Of a stretch of DNA of 64,000 bases, positions 17,401 through 25,844 are shown one piece after another (the stretch's first letter is position 1; each line of letters starts with the position of its first letter). This DNA is from Mucilaginibacter terrae (GTDB taxonomy: Bacteria; Bacteroidota; Bacteroidia; Sphingobacteriales; Sphingobacteriaceae), in the NCBI RefSeq assembly GCF_031951985.1, contig NZ_JAVLVU010000001.1, forward strand, positions 3,720,001-3,784,000, in the 5' to 3' direction. The position numbers and the translations under genes were made by a program. The notes beneath the pieces are model-generated. The model did no database searches. It was not told the DNA's origin and worked only from the letters and a program-made list of their open reading frames with translations.

Positions 17401-17850
17401 ATGAAAAAGGTACTATTAATGATGGTTGCCCTGTTTTTTACAGTTGCAGCTTTTGCCCAAATTGAAGCACCTGTTAAATGGAGCTATGCCGCTAAAAAAA
17501 CAAGTGCAACCGAAGCTGTTGTGTTTGTAAAAGCCACCATTGAACCCGGATGGCATGTGTACTCGCAAAATATTAAAGAAGGCGGCCCTATTGCCACTAC
17601 CTTCACCTTTACACCTGGCAAAGACTATACTTTAGTTGGCAAACCTGCCGAGCCTAAAGCCATTACCAAGTATGAAGATAACTTCAAAATGAACGTAAGC
17701 TACTTTGAAAACTCGGTTATATTTCAGCAAAAAGTTAAGCTAAAAGCTAAAGGCGAAACCACTGTGAAAGGGAAAGTGGAGTACATGACCTGCAACGACC
17801 GCAAGTGCTTACCACCCGATGAAGTTGAATTTAGCGTAAACGTAAAATAA
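17401..17850 (+). CDS. DsbD N-terminal-type domain protein
   Basis: A 149-residue exported protein: signal peptide about 1-19 (AAFAQ cleavage), then the immunoglobulin-like DsbD alpha domain. The pattern EPGWHVYSQNI and the redox pair region MTCNDRKCLPP, with cysteines at about 130 and 135, identify it. It should receive electrons from the DsbD membrane domain and pass them to periplasmic thiol proteins. It is encoded separately from the membrane domain 13 nt downstream, whereas enterobacterial DsbD is one polypeptide. Confidence 0.88.
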   Translation: MKKVLLMMVALFFTVAAFAQIEAPVKWSYAAKKTSATEAVVFVKATIEPGWHVYSQNIKEGGPIATTFTFTPGKDYTLVGKPAEPKAITKYEDNFKMNVSYFENSVIFQQKVKLKAKGETTVKGKVEYMTCNDRKCLPPDEVEFSVNVK

Positions 17851-17863
17851 GGCTGCTGTAGTA

Positions 17864-19057
17864 ATGAACAACCGACATAGCCGCCTGGCATTTGTATTTA
17901 TTTTAGCCCTCATTGCAGGGCTAACCTTTTTAATGCCTGCTTACCAGGCAAAAGCCGCTGTACAGCAAACTACCGATACGGTATCGACCGATGGCATAGA
18001 GTTTACCGATGTGGAAGCTCCTAAGCCTGGAGCCGCCAAAGTTGACACAGTTGCTGCACAAGTAAAAGCCGAAACTTCAAAAGCCGGAAAAGCAACCACA
18101 GCCGCTGCCGTAAAAACTACCGAAAAGCCTAAAACCATATGGCAAATATTTATTGAGGGATTTTTAGGCGGTTTTGCTGCACTAATTATGCCATGTATAT
18201 ATCCGTTATTGCCTTTAACGGTTAGCTTTTTTACCAAAAAGGCTGGCTCGCGTAGCAAAGGCATTATGCACTCGCTTATATATGGTATATCAATTATTGT
18301 AATTTATGTAGCATTAGGGTTGGTTATCACACTCATATTTGGGTCGGATGCGTTGAATGAGTTGGCCACCAGCGGTGCATTTAATTTGTTTTTCTTTGTG
18401 CTGCTCATTGTGTTCGGTATATCATTTTTGGGTGCGTTCGAATTACAGTTACCTACATCGCTGGCTAATAAGCTCGATGCCAATTCAGATAAAGGTGGCG
18501 TTGCCGGAATATTCTTTATGGCAGCTACCCTGGCCGTGGTATCATTCTCCTGTACGGGGCCAATAATTGGCTACCTGTTGGTTGAGGCCACCTCAAAAGG
18601 CGAACGTTTGGCACCAATTATGGGTATGCTGGGCTTTTCGTCGGCATTGGCAATTCCGTTTACTATATTTGCTTTATTCCCTTCGCTATTAAAATCGCTG
18701 CCAAAATCGGGTGGATGGCTAAACAGTGTAAAGGTTGTTTTAGGTTTCCTGGAACTGGCATTTGCGCTCAAGTTCCTATCGGGTGTTGATTTGGCTTACC
18801 ACTGGAACTGGTTCGATCGCGAGGTGTTCTTGTCATTATGGATAGCTTTAGGTGTTTTGCTGTTCCTATACCTTATAGGCAAGATCAAGTTTTCGCATGA
18901 TAGTGATTTACCGCATCTTTCGGTGCTGCGTACTTTTATTGCCATTTTGGTATTGGCGTTTACCGTATATATGATTCCCGGACTATGGGGCGCACCGTTA
19001 AAAGTAATTAGCGGGTTTTTTACCGCCGCCCGCCACACAGGATTTTATACTAAGTAA
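17864..19057 (+). CDS. dsbD: DsbD membrane domain, frameshifted before its thioredoxin domain
   Basis: A 397-residue protein with an N-terminal hydrophobic segment, an Ala/Lys/Thr-rich linker to about residue 90, then eight membrane helices of the CcdA/DsbD type. The redox cysteines are in MPCIYPLLPL and SFSCTGPIIG. It moves electrons from cytoplasmic thioredoxin to the periplasm. The last codons SGFFTAARHTGFYTK look wrong: reading +1 from the T6 run at 19016-19021 gives SGFLPPPATQDF and runs on, open, into the thioredoxin domain ending at 19595. A one-base insertion or a base-calling error therefore splits one gene. Confidence 0.85.
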   Translation: MNNRHSRLAFVFILALIAGLTFLMPAYQAKAAVQQTTDTVSTDGIEFTDVEAPKPGAAKVDTVAAQVKAETSKAGKATTAAAVKTTEKPKTIWQIFIEGFLGGFAALIMPCIYPLLPLTVSFFTKKAGSRSKGIMHSLIYGISIIVIYVALGLVITLIFGSDALNELATSGAFNLFFFVLLIVFGISFLGAFELQLPTSLANKLDANSDKGGVAGIFFMAATLAVVSFSCTGPIIGYLLVEATSKGERLAPIMGMLGFSSALAIPFTIFALFPSLLKSLPKSGGWLNSVKVVLGFLELAFALKFLSGVDLAYHWNWFDREVFLSLWIALGVLLFLYLIGKIKFSHDSDLPHLSVLRTFIAILVLAFTVYMIPGLWGAPLKVISGFFTAARHTGFYTK

Positions 19058-19172
19058 CGGTGAATCAGGTAGTTCGGTAGCATCATCAACTCCAGCTGTC
19101 TCAATTAAAGAAAAAAAATACGAAGAAATATTTAAACGCGGCAAACATGCAGGGCTTAACGAGTGGTATGAT

Positions 19173-19595
19173 ATGGAGCAGGCCTTACAAGTTTCAAAAG
19201 AACTTAATAAGCCCATTTTAATTGATTTTACGGGTTGGTTTTGTGCCAACTGCCGCAGAATGGAGAATGAGGTTTGGAGTGACCCGCAGGTACATAAGCG
19301 CTTATCTGAAGATTATATTTTGCTCGAACTGTATGTGGATGAAAAGTTGGAATTGCCTAAAGATGAGCAATATGTCTCAAAATTTAGCGGAAAGACTATT
19401 AAAACCATAGGAAATAAGTGGAGCGATTATGAAGCTAAGAATTTTAATGTAAATTCGCAGCCGTATTACGTTATCGTTAATACTAAAGGCGATGTACTTG
19501 TGCCACCACAAGGTGCCAACTACAGCGTTCAGAATTATATTGAATTTTTAGATAGCGGCAAAGCCGCCTATGAGAAAAACAATGGCAGAAATTAA
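19173..19595 (+). CDS. dsbD: DsbD thioredoxin domain, downstream part of the frameshifted gene
   Basis: The frame stays open from about 19020, so this is the C-terminal part of DsbD rather than a separate gene. The domain carries the thioredoxin motif FTGWFCANCRRMENEVW with the CxxC pair, followed by an acidic helix and the cis-proline region NSQPYYVIV. If translated alone it would lack a signal peptide and stay in the cytoplasm, where it could not finish the DsbD relay. Its stop overlaps the start of pfkA by 14 nt. Confidence 0.8.
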   Translation: MEQALQVSKELNKPILIDFTGWFCANCRRMENEVWSDPQVHKRLSEDYILLELYVDEKLELPKDEQYVSKFSGKTIKTIGNKWSDYEAKNFNVNSQPYYVIVNTKGDVLVPPQGANYSVQNYIEFLDSGKAAYEKNNGRN

Positions 19596-20559
19596 AAATA
19601 TTGGTGTATATACTTCGGGTGGTGACTCGCCCGGTATGAATTCGGCTATACGTGCCGTTGTACGAACGGCTTTATATTATAACCTCGAAGTTACAGGCAT
19701 ACGCCGCGGGTATGAAGGTATGATCACCGGCGACTTGTTCCCAATGGATCGTAAATCGGTAGCCAACATTGTTCAGCGTGGTGGTACCATTTTAAAAACC
19801 GCCCGCAGCGAGGAGTTTCGCACTCCCGAAGGTCGCCAAAAAGCTTATAAACAACTAAAACGCTACGGTGTTGATGCCTTGGTGGGTATTGGCGGCGACG
19901 GTACTTTTACCGGTGCCAAAGTTTTCAGTAATGAGTTTGGTATTCCTATTGTAGGCTTGCCTGGTACTATTGATAACGATTTACAAGGAACCGATTTTAC
20001 CATTGGTTATGATACCGCTTTAAATACTGTGGTTGAAGCGGTGGATAAAATTCGTGATACTGCCGAGTCGCACGATCGCCTTTTTATTGTTGAGGTGATG
20101 GGCCGCGATTCGGGCTTAATTGCCCTGCGCACCGGTATTGCATCGGGTGCCGAAGCCATCCTTATCCCCGAAACTAAAACCAACCTTGAGGCCCTTTATC
20201 ATCGTTTAGAGCAAGGCCGCAGAGATAAATCATCAAAAATTTTAATTGTTGCCGAAGGTGACGAAGCCGGTGGTGCATTTGAGATAGGCCGTTTGGTTAA
20301 AGAGAAATATCCTAACTACGATACCCGCGTATCGGTATTAGGGCACATGCAACGTGGTGGTCACCCAAGCTGTATGGACCGTGTGCTGGCCAGCCGCGTA
20401 GGCGTAGCCGCTGTTGAAGCCCTTATGGCCGGACACAGCCACGAAATGATAGGTGTTATTAACGGACAAATTTCTTATACCCCGTTTGAAAATGCCATTA
20501 AACACAATGCCGAAATTGACAGCAACTTGTTAAGAATTGTAGATATTCTTTCATTGTAA
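19582..20559 (+). CDS. pfkA: 6-phosphofructokinase
   Basis: An ATP-dependent phosphofructokinase of about 325 residues, which makes fructose 1,6-bisphosphate in glycolysis. Motifs: GGDSPGMNSAIRA (nucleotide site), IGGDGTFTGA, GLPGTIDNDLQGTD with the catalytic Asp, FIVEVMGRDSG, and LGHMQRGGHPS. GGDGT, rather than GGDDT, agrees with ATP as phosphate donor. The start at 19582 is preferred over 19570, since MAEIKNIGVYTSGG is the usual N-terminus. The preceding dsbD stop lies inside its first codons. Confidence 0.96.
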   Translation: MAEIKNIGVYTSGGDSPGMNSAIRAVVRTALYYNLEVTGIRRGYEGMITGDLFPMDRKSVANIVQRGGTILKTARSEEFRTPEGRQKAYKQLKRYGVDALVGIGGDGTFTGAKVFSNEFGIPIVGLPGTIDNDLQGTDFTIGYDTALNTVVEAVDKIRDTAESHDRLFIVEVMGRDSGLIALRTGIASGAEAILIPETKTNLEALYHRLEQGRRDKSSKILIVAEGDEAGGAFEIGRLVKEKYPNYDTRVSVLGHMQRGGHPSCMDRVLASRVGVAAVEALMAGHSHEMIGVINGQISYTPFENAIKHNAEIDSNLLRIVDILSL

Positions 20560-20582
20560 CATACACATTTGTATCAGTATAA

Positions 20583-20626
20583 AAAATGGACCGTTGGCTT
20601 AGCTTACGGTCCATTTTTGTTTTTTA
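20583..20626 (+). terminator. Terminator after pfkA
   Basis: AAATGGACCGT pairs with ACGGTCCATTT across an 11-nt loop, followed by TTGTTTTTT. Confidence 0.9.
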
Positions 20627-20651
20627 GAGCTTATTGTTGTATTTTGGGCTT

Positions 20652-21041
20652 ATGTTGAGGCTGTTAGCAATTGGTGTAATTTTAATGTTGTGCATTGCTG
20701 AAGCAGGGGCGCAGTCACTGCCCGACTCGATAGCAAAAGCTGTGGCTAAGCGGGATGCTTTGACTTTTAAACTCAAACAAAAGGACTTTAAAAAATTTAT
20801 GCGAGCCCGTGAGGATAGCTTGTCGGATATGTTTAAGCCAAGTAAGCAATATGCGAGTGATACCATTTTGCTGACCGATTCGGGTTACAATTCCACTTTT
20901 CGCAACGCAGCATATCAAAAAACGCTGCATCGGTATTACGCCAACAGGCATGGGGCTGGTTATTTAGGTGCCATGGTAGCCGGCGTAATAGCTATAACTG
21001 CAATAGGAGGCATCTCGATATTGGTGCGGAAGATCTTTTAA
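20652..21041 (+). CDS. Small exported or membrane protein of unknown function
   Basis: I do not recognise the family. Start set at the ATG 20652, which gives a clean signal peptide (LLAIGVILMLCIAEAGAQS); a TTG 18 nt upstream is less likely. The middle is charged (ALTFKLKQKDFKKFMRARED) and a C-terminal hydrophobic helix (YLGAMVAGVIAITAIGGISILV) suggests inner-membrane anchoring with a periplasmic domain. It converges on the next minus-strand gene with a 3-nt gap. Confidence 0.6.
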   Translation: MLRLLAIGVILMLCIAEAGAQSLPDSIAKAVAKRDALTFKLKQKDFKKFMRAREDSLSDMFKPSKQYASDTILLTDSGYNSTFRNAAYQKTLHRYYANRHGAGYLGAMVAGVIAITAIGGISILVRKIF

Positions 21042-21044
21042 ATG

Positions 21045-21251
21045 TTAAACCTCCACTTCGCTTAGGCGTTTATATATTTTCTTTCCCGAAAAAAAGGCGG
21101 TTAATGAGAAAATAATGATCAGCAAAACAATGCCGGTAAGGTAACCATAACCAAAATTAGTAGTACGGCTAAGGTCAACAGGTAGCGAAGTTAGCTTTAA
21201 CACCATTGCTGCAACAATCAGGCAGCTTACTGTAAAAACAAGATATTTCAT
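21045..21251 (-). CDS. Small two-helix membrane protein
   Basis: A 68-residue protein when started at the ATG 21251; the longer reading to 21305 adds residues with no hydrophobic character. Two membrane helices (about 2-21 and 34-55) are joined by a short polar loop, and the tail is basic (GKKIYKRL). No function is recognised. It lies 54 nt downstream of the Bor-like lipoprotein gene on the same strand. Confidence 0.55.
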   Translation of the reverse strand: MKYLVFTVSCLIVAAMVLKLTSLPVDLSRTTNFGYGYLTGIVLLIIIFSLTAFFSGKKIYKRLSEVEV

Positions 21252-21305
21252 GGCATTTAAATAATTCCGGGAAGCTGTTAAAACTTCTTCCCGGATCAAA
21301 TACAA

Positions 21306-21593
21306 TTACTTGGTAACAACAGTAGTTGTTGGTGAGTAAATACCAAAAGTAATAGCGTTTACTAAACCGTTCACAAAGCTGTGTTTAATGGTTACTGTGT
21401 AATCGGTAGCGCCACCGGCCATTTCTTTAGGGTCAGATACGCCAACAGGTGCAAGTCCAAATATCACATAATGGTTCCATTTTGATACGCTGGTGTTTGA
21501 TTGTGCACCTTTACCAACGTTAAAAGTGTTTACGTAACAAGAAGATAATGACATTACAGCAACAACTGCTGCAGAGAAGAATGCTTTTTTCAT
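21306..21593 (-). CDS. Bor-like lipoprotein
   Basis: A 95-residue lipoprotein, starting at ATG 21593, with signal peptide and lipobox LSSC. The body resembles the Bor family of phage lambda: a HYVIFGLAPVG strand region, a central GGA motif (AGGATDYTV), and a closing HSFVNGLVNAITFGIYSPTT that parallels Bor's FVNGLLGFITLGIYTP. Bor gives serum resistance in E. coli; that role need not hold here. No other phage gene is nearby, so it is probably a chromosomal family member. Confidence 0.65.
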   Translation of the reverse strand: MKKAFFSAAVVAVMSLSSCYVNTFNVGKGAQSNTSVSKWNHYVIFGLAPVGVSDPKEMAGGATDYTVTIKHSFVNGLVNAITFGIYSPTTTVVTK

Positions 21594-21710
21594 AAAACTG
21601 TAAAAAGGTTTTTTGTTAATTGTAGCAAGTATAATCAAATTATATTTATGTCAAAATAGTGTCATGCAATTTACTTTGTATGTCATTATAAAACTCATTT
21701 AATTGCGTGC

Positions 21711-21741
21711 TTGTACATTACATATTTAATTTGTATCTTTG
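21711..21741 (+). promoter_or_regulatory. Promoter of rpsP
   Basis: A complete Bacteroidota promoter: TTG at 21711-21713, 20 nt, and TATCTTTG at 21734-21741. It precedes a leader of roughly 50 nt before the S16 start. Confidence 0.75.
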
Positions 21742-21798
21742 CGTCCCCGCAGAAATAGCTCCGGGGGAATGTTGAATACATAATCAAAGAGAAAAGAA

Positions 21799-22344
21799 AT
21801 GGCAACTAAAATCAGATTGCAAAGACACGGTAAAAAAGGAAAACCTTTTTACTACATCGTAGTGGCCGACGCACGTGCTCCACGTGATGGTCGTTTTATT
21901 GAGCGTATAGGTTCATACAACCCTAATACCAATCCCGCTACTATCGATATTAACTTCGATAAAACTTTCGAATGGGTAAGCAATGGTGCACAGCCAACCG
22001 ATACTTGTCGTGCTATCCTTTCTTACAAAGGTATATTATACAAAAAACACTTAGCAGGTGGCGTTAAAAAAGGTGCTTTAACTCAAGAGCAGGCTGATGC
22101 CAAATTTACTGCATGGTTAGATCAAAAAGACGGTAAAATTACCGGCAAAAAAGATAACTTAAGCACTGCTAAAGCTGATGCCCGTAAAGCCGCGTTAATT
22201 GCCGAAGCTAAAAAGAACGAAGACAGAGCTGCTGCTCTTGCCGCTAAAAATGCTCCTGTAGCTGAAGAAGTGGTAGAAGAAGAATCTCCGGCAACTGAAG
22301 AAGGTGCCGCTGCAGAATCAACTGAAGAAACTGCTGCTGAGTAA
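21799..22344 (+). CDS. rpsP: 30S ribosomal protein S16
   Basis: Ribosomal protein S16 of 181 residues. The first 80 or so residues are canonical ([29 protein letters not shown]). The rest is a Lys/Ala then Glu/Ala-rich tail (about 100 residues) not found in the E. coli protein, of the type seen in Bacteroidota. It has its own promoter and terminator, so it can be made apart from rimM. Confidence 0.97.
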   Translation: MATKIRLQRHGKKGKPFYYIVVADARAPRDGRFIERIGSYNPNTNPATIDINFDKTFEWVSNGAQPTDTCRAILSYKGILYKKHLAGGVKKGALTQEQADAKFTAWLDQKDGKITGKKDNLSTAKADARKAALIAEAKKNEDRAAALAAKNAPVAEEVVEEESPATEEGAAAESTEETAAE

Positions 22345-22366
22345 TTTTTAAACTCATCAATTTACG

Positions 22367-22406
22367 CAATAGCGAAACAACCCTGTTGTTTCGCTATTGT
22401 TGTTTT
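22367..22406 (+). terminator. Terminator after rpsP
   Basis: CAATAGCGAAACAA pairs with TTGTTTCGCTATTG, followed by TTGTTTT. This uncouples rpsP from rimM. Confidence 0.85.
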
Positions 22407-22440
22407 AGGGAAAAGTGTAAATAGTACTCTCTCAAAAGCT

Positions 22441-22517
22441 GTCATTCGACACAAGTAGGAATCTTATAAGCCTGATAAGTCGCTTATATAAAATTCTTCT
22501 CTATCGTTCAGAATGAC
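22441..22517. repeat. Palindromic intergenic repeat, second family
   Basis: A 77-bp element opening GTCATTC and closing GAATGAC, with inner AGGAATCTTAT and ATAAAATTCTTC arms. It shares the GTCATT/AATGAC ends with the six-copy family but not the interior. It lies between rpsP and rimM. Confidence 0.6.
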
Positions 22518-22536
22518 ACAAAACCTTTAATATTAA

Positions 22537-23064
22537 ATGAAAACAGAAGACCATTTCAGAATAGGCACCTTAACCAAAACCCGTGGCTTAAAAGGTGAAT
22601 TACAGGTATACGTTGATTTTGACGGGCTGCAAGATATTGACTTTACTGCCATTTTTTTAGACGTAGCTGGTAAATTGGTTCCGTACTTTGTAAGCAGCAT
22701 AAAGTATCCTATGCCCAATACTGCCTATTTATTTTTGGAGGAGATTGACCACATTGATAAGGCTACCCCGCTTGTAAAAAAGGATATTTACCTGCCCAAT
22801 AAATTAAAGCCCGAAAAAGATCCTAACGATTTTACGCTGATGGACCTCGAAGGCTTTATAGCTATCGATGAAAACCACGGCGAACTGGGCGAAATTACCG
22901 ATGTAACTGAATACCCGCAGCAGGTAATTGCTACAGTGCATTACCAAAACCGCGAGGTGTTATTTCCACTGAATACGGAATTTATTAAAGGCATAGACAT
23001 TGAAGGCGGCGAAATATACCTCGATTTGCCCGAGGGTTTGTTGGATGTGTACCTTAATGATTAA
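22537..23064 (+). CDS. rimM: Ribosome maturation factor RimM
   Basis: A 175-residue RimM, which binds S19 in the 30S head during assembly. N-terminal domain: RIGTLTKTRGLKGELQVYVD. C-terminal PRC-barrel: LMDLEGFIAID, GEITDVTEYPQQ and the closing IYLDLPEGLLDVY. Position between rpsP and trmD is the conserved bacterial order, but here two unrelated genes separate it from trmD. Confidence 0.95.
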   Translation: MKTEDHFRIGTLTKTRGLKGELQVYVDFDGLQDIDFTAIFLDVAGKLVPYFVSSIKYPMPNTAYLFLEEIDHIDKATPLVKKDIYLPNKLKPEKDPNDFTLMDLEGFIAIDENHGELGEITDVTEYPQQVIATVHYQNREVLFPLNTEFIKGIDIEGGEIYLDLPEGLLDVYLND

Positions 23065-23143
23065 GGTACTTTACTCTAAATGATATTGAAAAGCATGGTA
23101 TTACAATGTTTTTTTTATTAAAAAAATAAAATGTAAAAAATAC

Positions 23144-23189
23144 TTGACTTTTGTAAAGTTTACTTTACCTTTAGACTATTAAACTTTAC
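23144..23189 (+). promoter_or_regulatory. Promoter and palindromic operator of the membrane protein/XRE pair
   Basis: TTG (23144-23146), 19 nt, and TACCTTTA (23166-23173) form a promoter. A palindrome with 7-bp arms, GTAAAGT and ACTTTAC separated by TT, covers 23153-23168 between the two boxes. A third half-site ACTTTAC lies at 23183-23189, just before the ATG. The placement would let a bound repressor block RNA polymerase; the XRE protein at 24139 is the natural candidate. Confidence 0.65.
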
Positions 23190-23194
23190 ACTTT

Positions 23195-24121
23195 ATGAAA
23201 TCAAGATTTTTATTTCCCCGTTATTTCCGGCCTTTGGGCTGGCTGCTTATTATTCCCGGTTTTATACTGGGTTACTTTGTTGTTTTTCAGTCTTACGAAA
23301 TTGCCGGCTTTGGCCTGGTATTGCGCGAAAAAAGCTCAATGTTTATCCCCGCGTTTGAGAATCTCACTAACGAATTGGCGCTAACCATGGTAATCATCGG
23401 CTTGTTATTTGTTGCCTTTGCCCGGTTAAAGCAAGAGGACGAACTTACGGCATTGTTAAGGCTCAATGCCTTATACTGGGCCATATTGGTTAACTATATA
23501 TTTTATGGAGTGCTTTTGCTGCTTATGTTATTTAACAGTATAGCTGCAACCAATGAAATTAACAGTACTATTAACTGGCTTACCGGTAATATGAAGTTTA
23601 TGATTTATAACCTTTTTATGCCACTGGTGATATTTATTGGCAGGTTTTATTACTTGCTGCATAAAAGCAAAACAGAGTATCAGGTTAAACCACTTCGCTT
23701 TTTACCTCATAAACCTTATAATTTGATAGGGAAGGTGCTGAGTATTCCATTAATAATAATTGCTTTTCCATTACTATTTGGAATCATGGACTTTTTTGGA
23801 AAGTATAATAATTTTGCCGGAGTGTTATTCTGCATCCTGCCGTTTATAATGTTGATTTGGGTGTATTCAAAAGAAAAACAGGAAGACAAGTATATAAATC
23901 ATATCAGGCTCGAAGCCATGCAAATAGCAGTATATGGCAACTATGCTATGTTGCTACTAAGTAATTTGTTTCTTTTTAGCGTATTATTTCTCCTGATATT
24001 ATGGGTTAACTTAATTACCATACCGCTTATCTTTCTTATCGTGTTTAAATACCGCATGTGGAAGTTAAGCAAACAAGATAGTACAGCAAGAATAGACAGT
24101 TTAAAACTCGGTATTTTATAA
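23195..24121 (+). CDS. Polytopic membrane protein paired with an XRE regulator
   Basis: A 308-residue integral membrane protein with about eight helices; no enzyme motif was recognised. The two halves look duplicated: KQEDELTALLRLNALYWAI near residue 76 and KQEDKYINHIRLEAMQIAV near residue 232 follow the same spacing and precede two helices each. The XRE regulator gene begins 17 nt after its stop, and its promoter carries a palindromic operator. The pair appears inserted between rimM and trmD. Confidence 0.7.
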   Translation: MKSRFLFPRYFRPLGWLLIIPGFILGYFVVFQSYEIAGFGLVLREKSSMFIPAFENLTNELALTMVIIGLLFVAFARLKQEDELTALLRLNALYWAILVNYIFYGVLLLLMLFNSIAATNEINSTINWLTGNMKFMIYNLFMPLVIFIGRFYYLLHKSKTEYQVKPLRFLPHKPYNLIGKVLSIPLIIIAFPLLFGIMDFFGKYNNFAGVLFCILPFIMLIWVYSKEKQEDKYINHIRLEAMQIAVYGNYAMLLLSNLFLFSVLFLLILWVNLITIPLIFLIVFKYRMWKLSKQDSTARIDSLKLGIL

Positions 24122-24138
24122 TTTAGCGCACTTCAAAA

Positions 24139-24339
24139 ATGAAAAATACACTGCGTGTAGAACGCGCTATTAAAGATATAACCCAGGCTGATTTGGCCGA
24201 GAAAATAGGGGTATCGCGGCAAACTATCAATACTATTGAGAGCAATAAATACGTGCCATCAACCGTGCTTGCCCTCAAAATAGCCCGTGTGTTTGGCAAG
24301 CCAGTTGAACAGATTTTTAGTTTAGAAGAAGGAGATTAA
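24139..24339 (+). CDS. XRE-family transcriptional regulator
   Basis: A 66-residue protein made almost entirely of a Cro/CI helix-turn-helix: ITQADLAEKIGVSRQTINTI followed by ESNKYVPSTVLALKIARVF. There is no ligand domain, as in short YozG-like regulators that accompany membrane proteins. It lies 17 nt after the membrane protein gene. Autoregulation through the GTAAAGT/ACTTTAC palindrome is inferred from the operon layout. Confidence 0.9.
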   Translation: MKNTLRVERAIKDITQADLAEKIGVSRQTINTIESNKYVPSTVLALKIARVFGKPVEQIFSLEEGD

Positions 24340-24350
24340 GCACATGGCCG

Positions 24351-24381
24351 TTGTCTGTGTCGGCATATAAAATTACCTTTG
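24351..24381 (+). promoter_or_regulatory. Promoter of trmD
   Basis: TTG at 24351-24353, 20 nt, then TACCTTTG at 24374-24381. It gives trmD a promoter of its own downstream of the inserted membrane protein/XRE pair. Confidence 0.75.
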
Positions 24382-24470
24382 CAGTCTTTAATACTCGAAT
24401 ACGGTTGGTTTGTACAGGTATTATTTGTAGTCTGTATTCTTGAATCTGTACTCTTTATTCTGAAAAAAAT

Positions 24471-25148
24471 ATGCGTTTTGATATCCTCACCGTATTGCCC
24501 GGCCTGCTCGAAAGTCCGTTTGCCCATTCAATTTTGCAGCGTGCCCAAAAAAAGGGTATAGCCGAAATACACGTACATAACCTGCGCGATTACTCCACCC
24601 TCAAGCATAAAAACGTTGACGATTACCCTTATGGTGGCGGTAGCGGCATGGTAATGATGATAGAGCCTTTTGCGCTATGCATCGAAAAACTAAAAAGCGA
24701 GCGCGAGTACGACGAGGTAATATTTATGACTCCCGATGGTATAACGCTCAACCAGGGCATTGCCAATGAGTTATCTATCAAGGGCAATATCATCATTCTT
24801 TGCGGGCATTATAAAGGGATCGATCAGCGTGTACGCGATTTGTATGTAACCCGTGAGCTGTCTATAGGCGATTACGTGCTATCGGGTGGTGAGTTGCCTG
24901 CGGCCGTGCTGGTCGATTCGGTAATAAGGTTGATACCGGGCGTACTGTCTGACGAAACATCGGCTTTGTCTGATTCTTTCCAGGGCGAATTGCTGGATGC
25001 CCCGGTTTACACCCGTCCGGCCGACTGGAAAGGACACCGTGTGCCCGATATTTTGCTGAGCGGTAACACGCCCGAAATTGAGAAATGGCGCTTTGAGCAA
25101 TCGCTCGAACGCACCCGCCAGCGCAGGCCCGATTTGCTGGGAGAGTAG
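24471..25148 (+). CDS. trmD: tRNA (guanine-N1)-methyltransferase TrmD
   Basis: A 225-residue TrmD, which makes m1G37 in tRNAs and prevents frameshifting. SPOUT-fold motifs include [44 protein letters not shown] and [14 protein letters not shown], containing the trefoil-knot AdoMet site. The C-terminal part has [20 protein letters not shown]. Its length is normal. It has its own promoter because unrelated genes separate it from rimM. Confidence 0.97.
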   Translation: MRFDILTVLPGLLESPFAHSILQRAQKKGIAEIHVHNLRDYSTLKHKNVDDYPYGGGSGMVMMIEPFALCIEKLKSEREYDEVIFMTPDGITLNQGIANELSIKGNIIILCGHYKGIDQRVRDLYVTRELSIGDYVLSGGELPAAVLVDSVIRLIPGVLSDETSALSDSFQGELLDAPVYTRPADWKGHRVPDILLSGNTPEIEKWRFEQSLERTRQRRPDLLGE

Positions 25149-25150
25149 TA

Positions 25151-25242
25151 GAGCGAGGATTTTGGAGCGAAGAGCGTTTGTTGTTGAGTATCATTAATTT
25201 CTCTTAGTTTATACTCCGCTCCCCGCTCTTGTAGCCTCGCTC
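25151..25242. repeat. Inverted repeat between trmD and rplS
   Basis: GAGCGAGG at 25151 pairs with CCTCGCTC at 25235, with further matches inside. The 13-mer GGAGCGAAGAGCG at 25164 also occurs exactly at 32599-32611, upstream of ileS, so this is part of a dispersed repeat. Confidence 0.55.
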
Positions 25243-25350
25243 CATAACAAAATGAAATATTTTCAAAATCAACTTTCAAAATCAAAAAATTATCCCTATT
25301 ATTGCAATCCGATTTTTACGGGTTAAAAATTGCATTAAGAGCTTAAAATC

Positions 25351-25698
25351 ATGGATTTAATTAAATTTGTTGAAGAGCAGTCAGTAGAAAAAAAGCAAGT
25401 TCCTGAATTCAAATCAGGCGACACTGTAACTGTACACTATAAAATCAGAGAAGGTAACAAAGAGCGTGTGCAGCTATACCAAGGTGTAGTTATTCAACGT
25501 AACAGCACTGGTAGCACCGAAACTTTTACCGTACGTAAAGTATCAAACGGTATTGGTGTTGAGCGTATTTTTCCTGTAAATTCGCCAAATATCGACAAGA
25601 TCGAGGTTAACAGCCGCGGTAAAGTACGTCGTGCTAAATTATTCTACCTGCGCGCCCTTACCGGTAAAGCTGCTCGTATCAAATCAAAACGCGTTTAA
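25351..25698 (+). CDS. rplS: 50S ribosomal protein L19
   Basis: A 115-residue L19, located at the 30S-50S interface. The conserved core is present: [55 protein letters not shown] and [11 protein letters not shown]. It closes the rpsP-rimM-trmD-rplS cluster and is followed by a strong terminator. Confidence 0.97.
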   Translation: MDLIKFVEEQSVEKKQVPEFKSGDTVTVHYKIREGNKERVQLYQGVVIQRNSTGSTETFTVRKVSNGIGVERIFPVNSPNIDKIEVNSRGKVRRAKLFYLRALTGKAARIKSKRV

Positions 25699-25744
25699 TT
25701 ACCGTTTTCGGTTAACAGCTTAGCTTCAGCTGCAATAAAATATT

Positions 25745-25792
25745 AAAAGGCCGTTCCGGGAATTTCCGGAACGGCCTTTTTGTGCTTTAGCC
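25745..25792 (+). terminator. Terminator after rplS
   Basis: AAAAGGCCGTTCCGG pairs with CCGGAACGGCCTTTT and a T run follows. Confidence 0.92.
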
Positions 25793-25844
25793 CTTAAACA
25801 CTTTTAATTAAAGATATGAGAATGAGCGGTGGCTTGTCACAATG

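Noticed and set aside
19010..19060. Programmed frameshift in dsbD
   Set aside because: The change needed is +1 and the T6 run has no canonical -1 slippery arrangement, stop-codon context or visible stimulatory stem. A simple one-base insertion or sequencing error explains it better.
21306..21593. Prophage remnant signalled by the Bor-like gene
   Set aside because: No integrase, structural or lysis genes and no attachment-site repeats were seen around it.
24340..24470. Small ORF between the XRE gene and trmD
   Set aside because: The 60-codon frame overlaps the trmD start and the promoter boxes at 24351-24381, and its protein has no plausible features.
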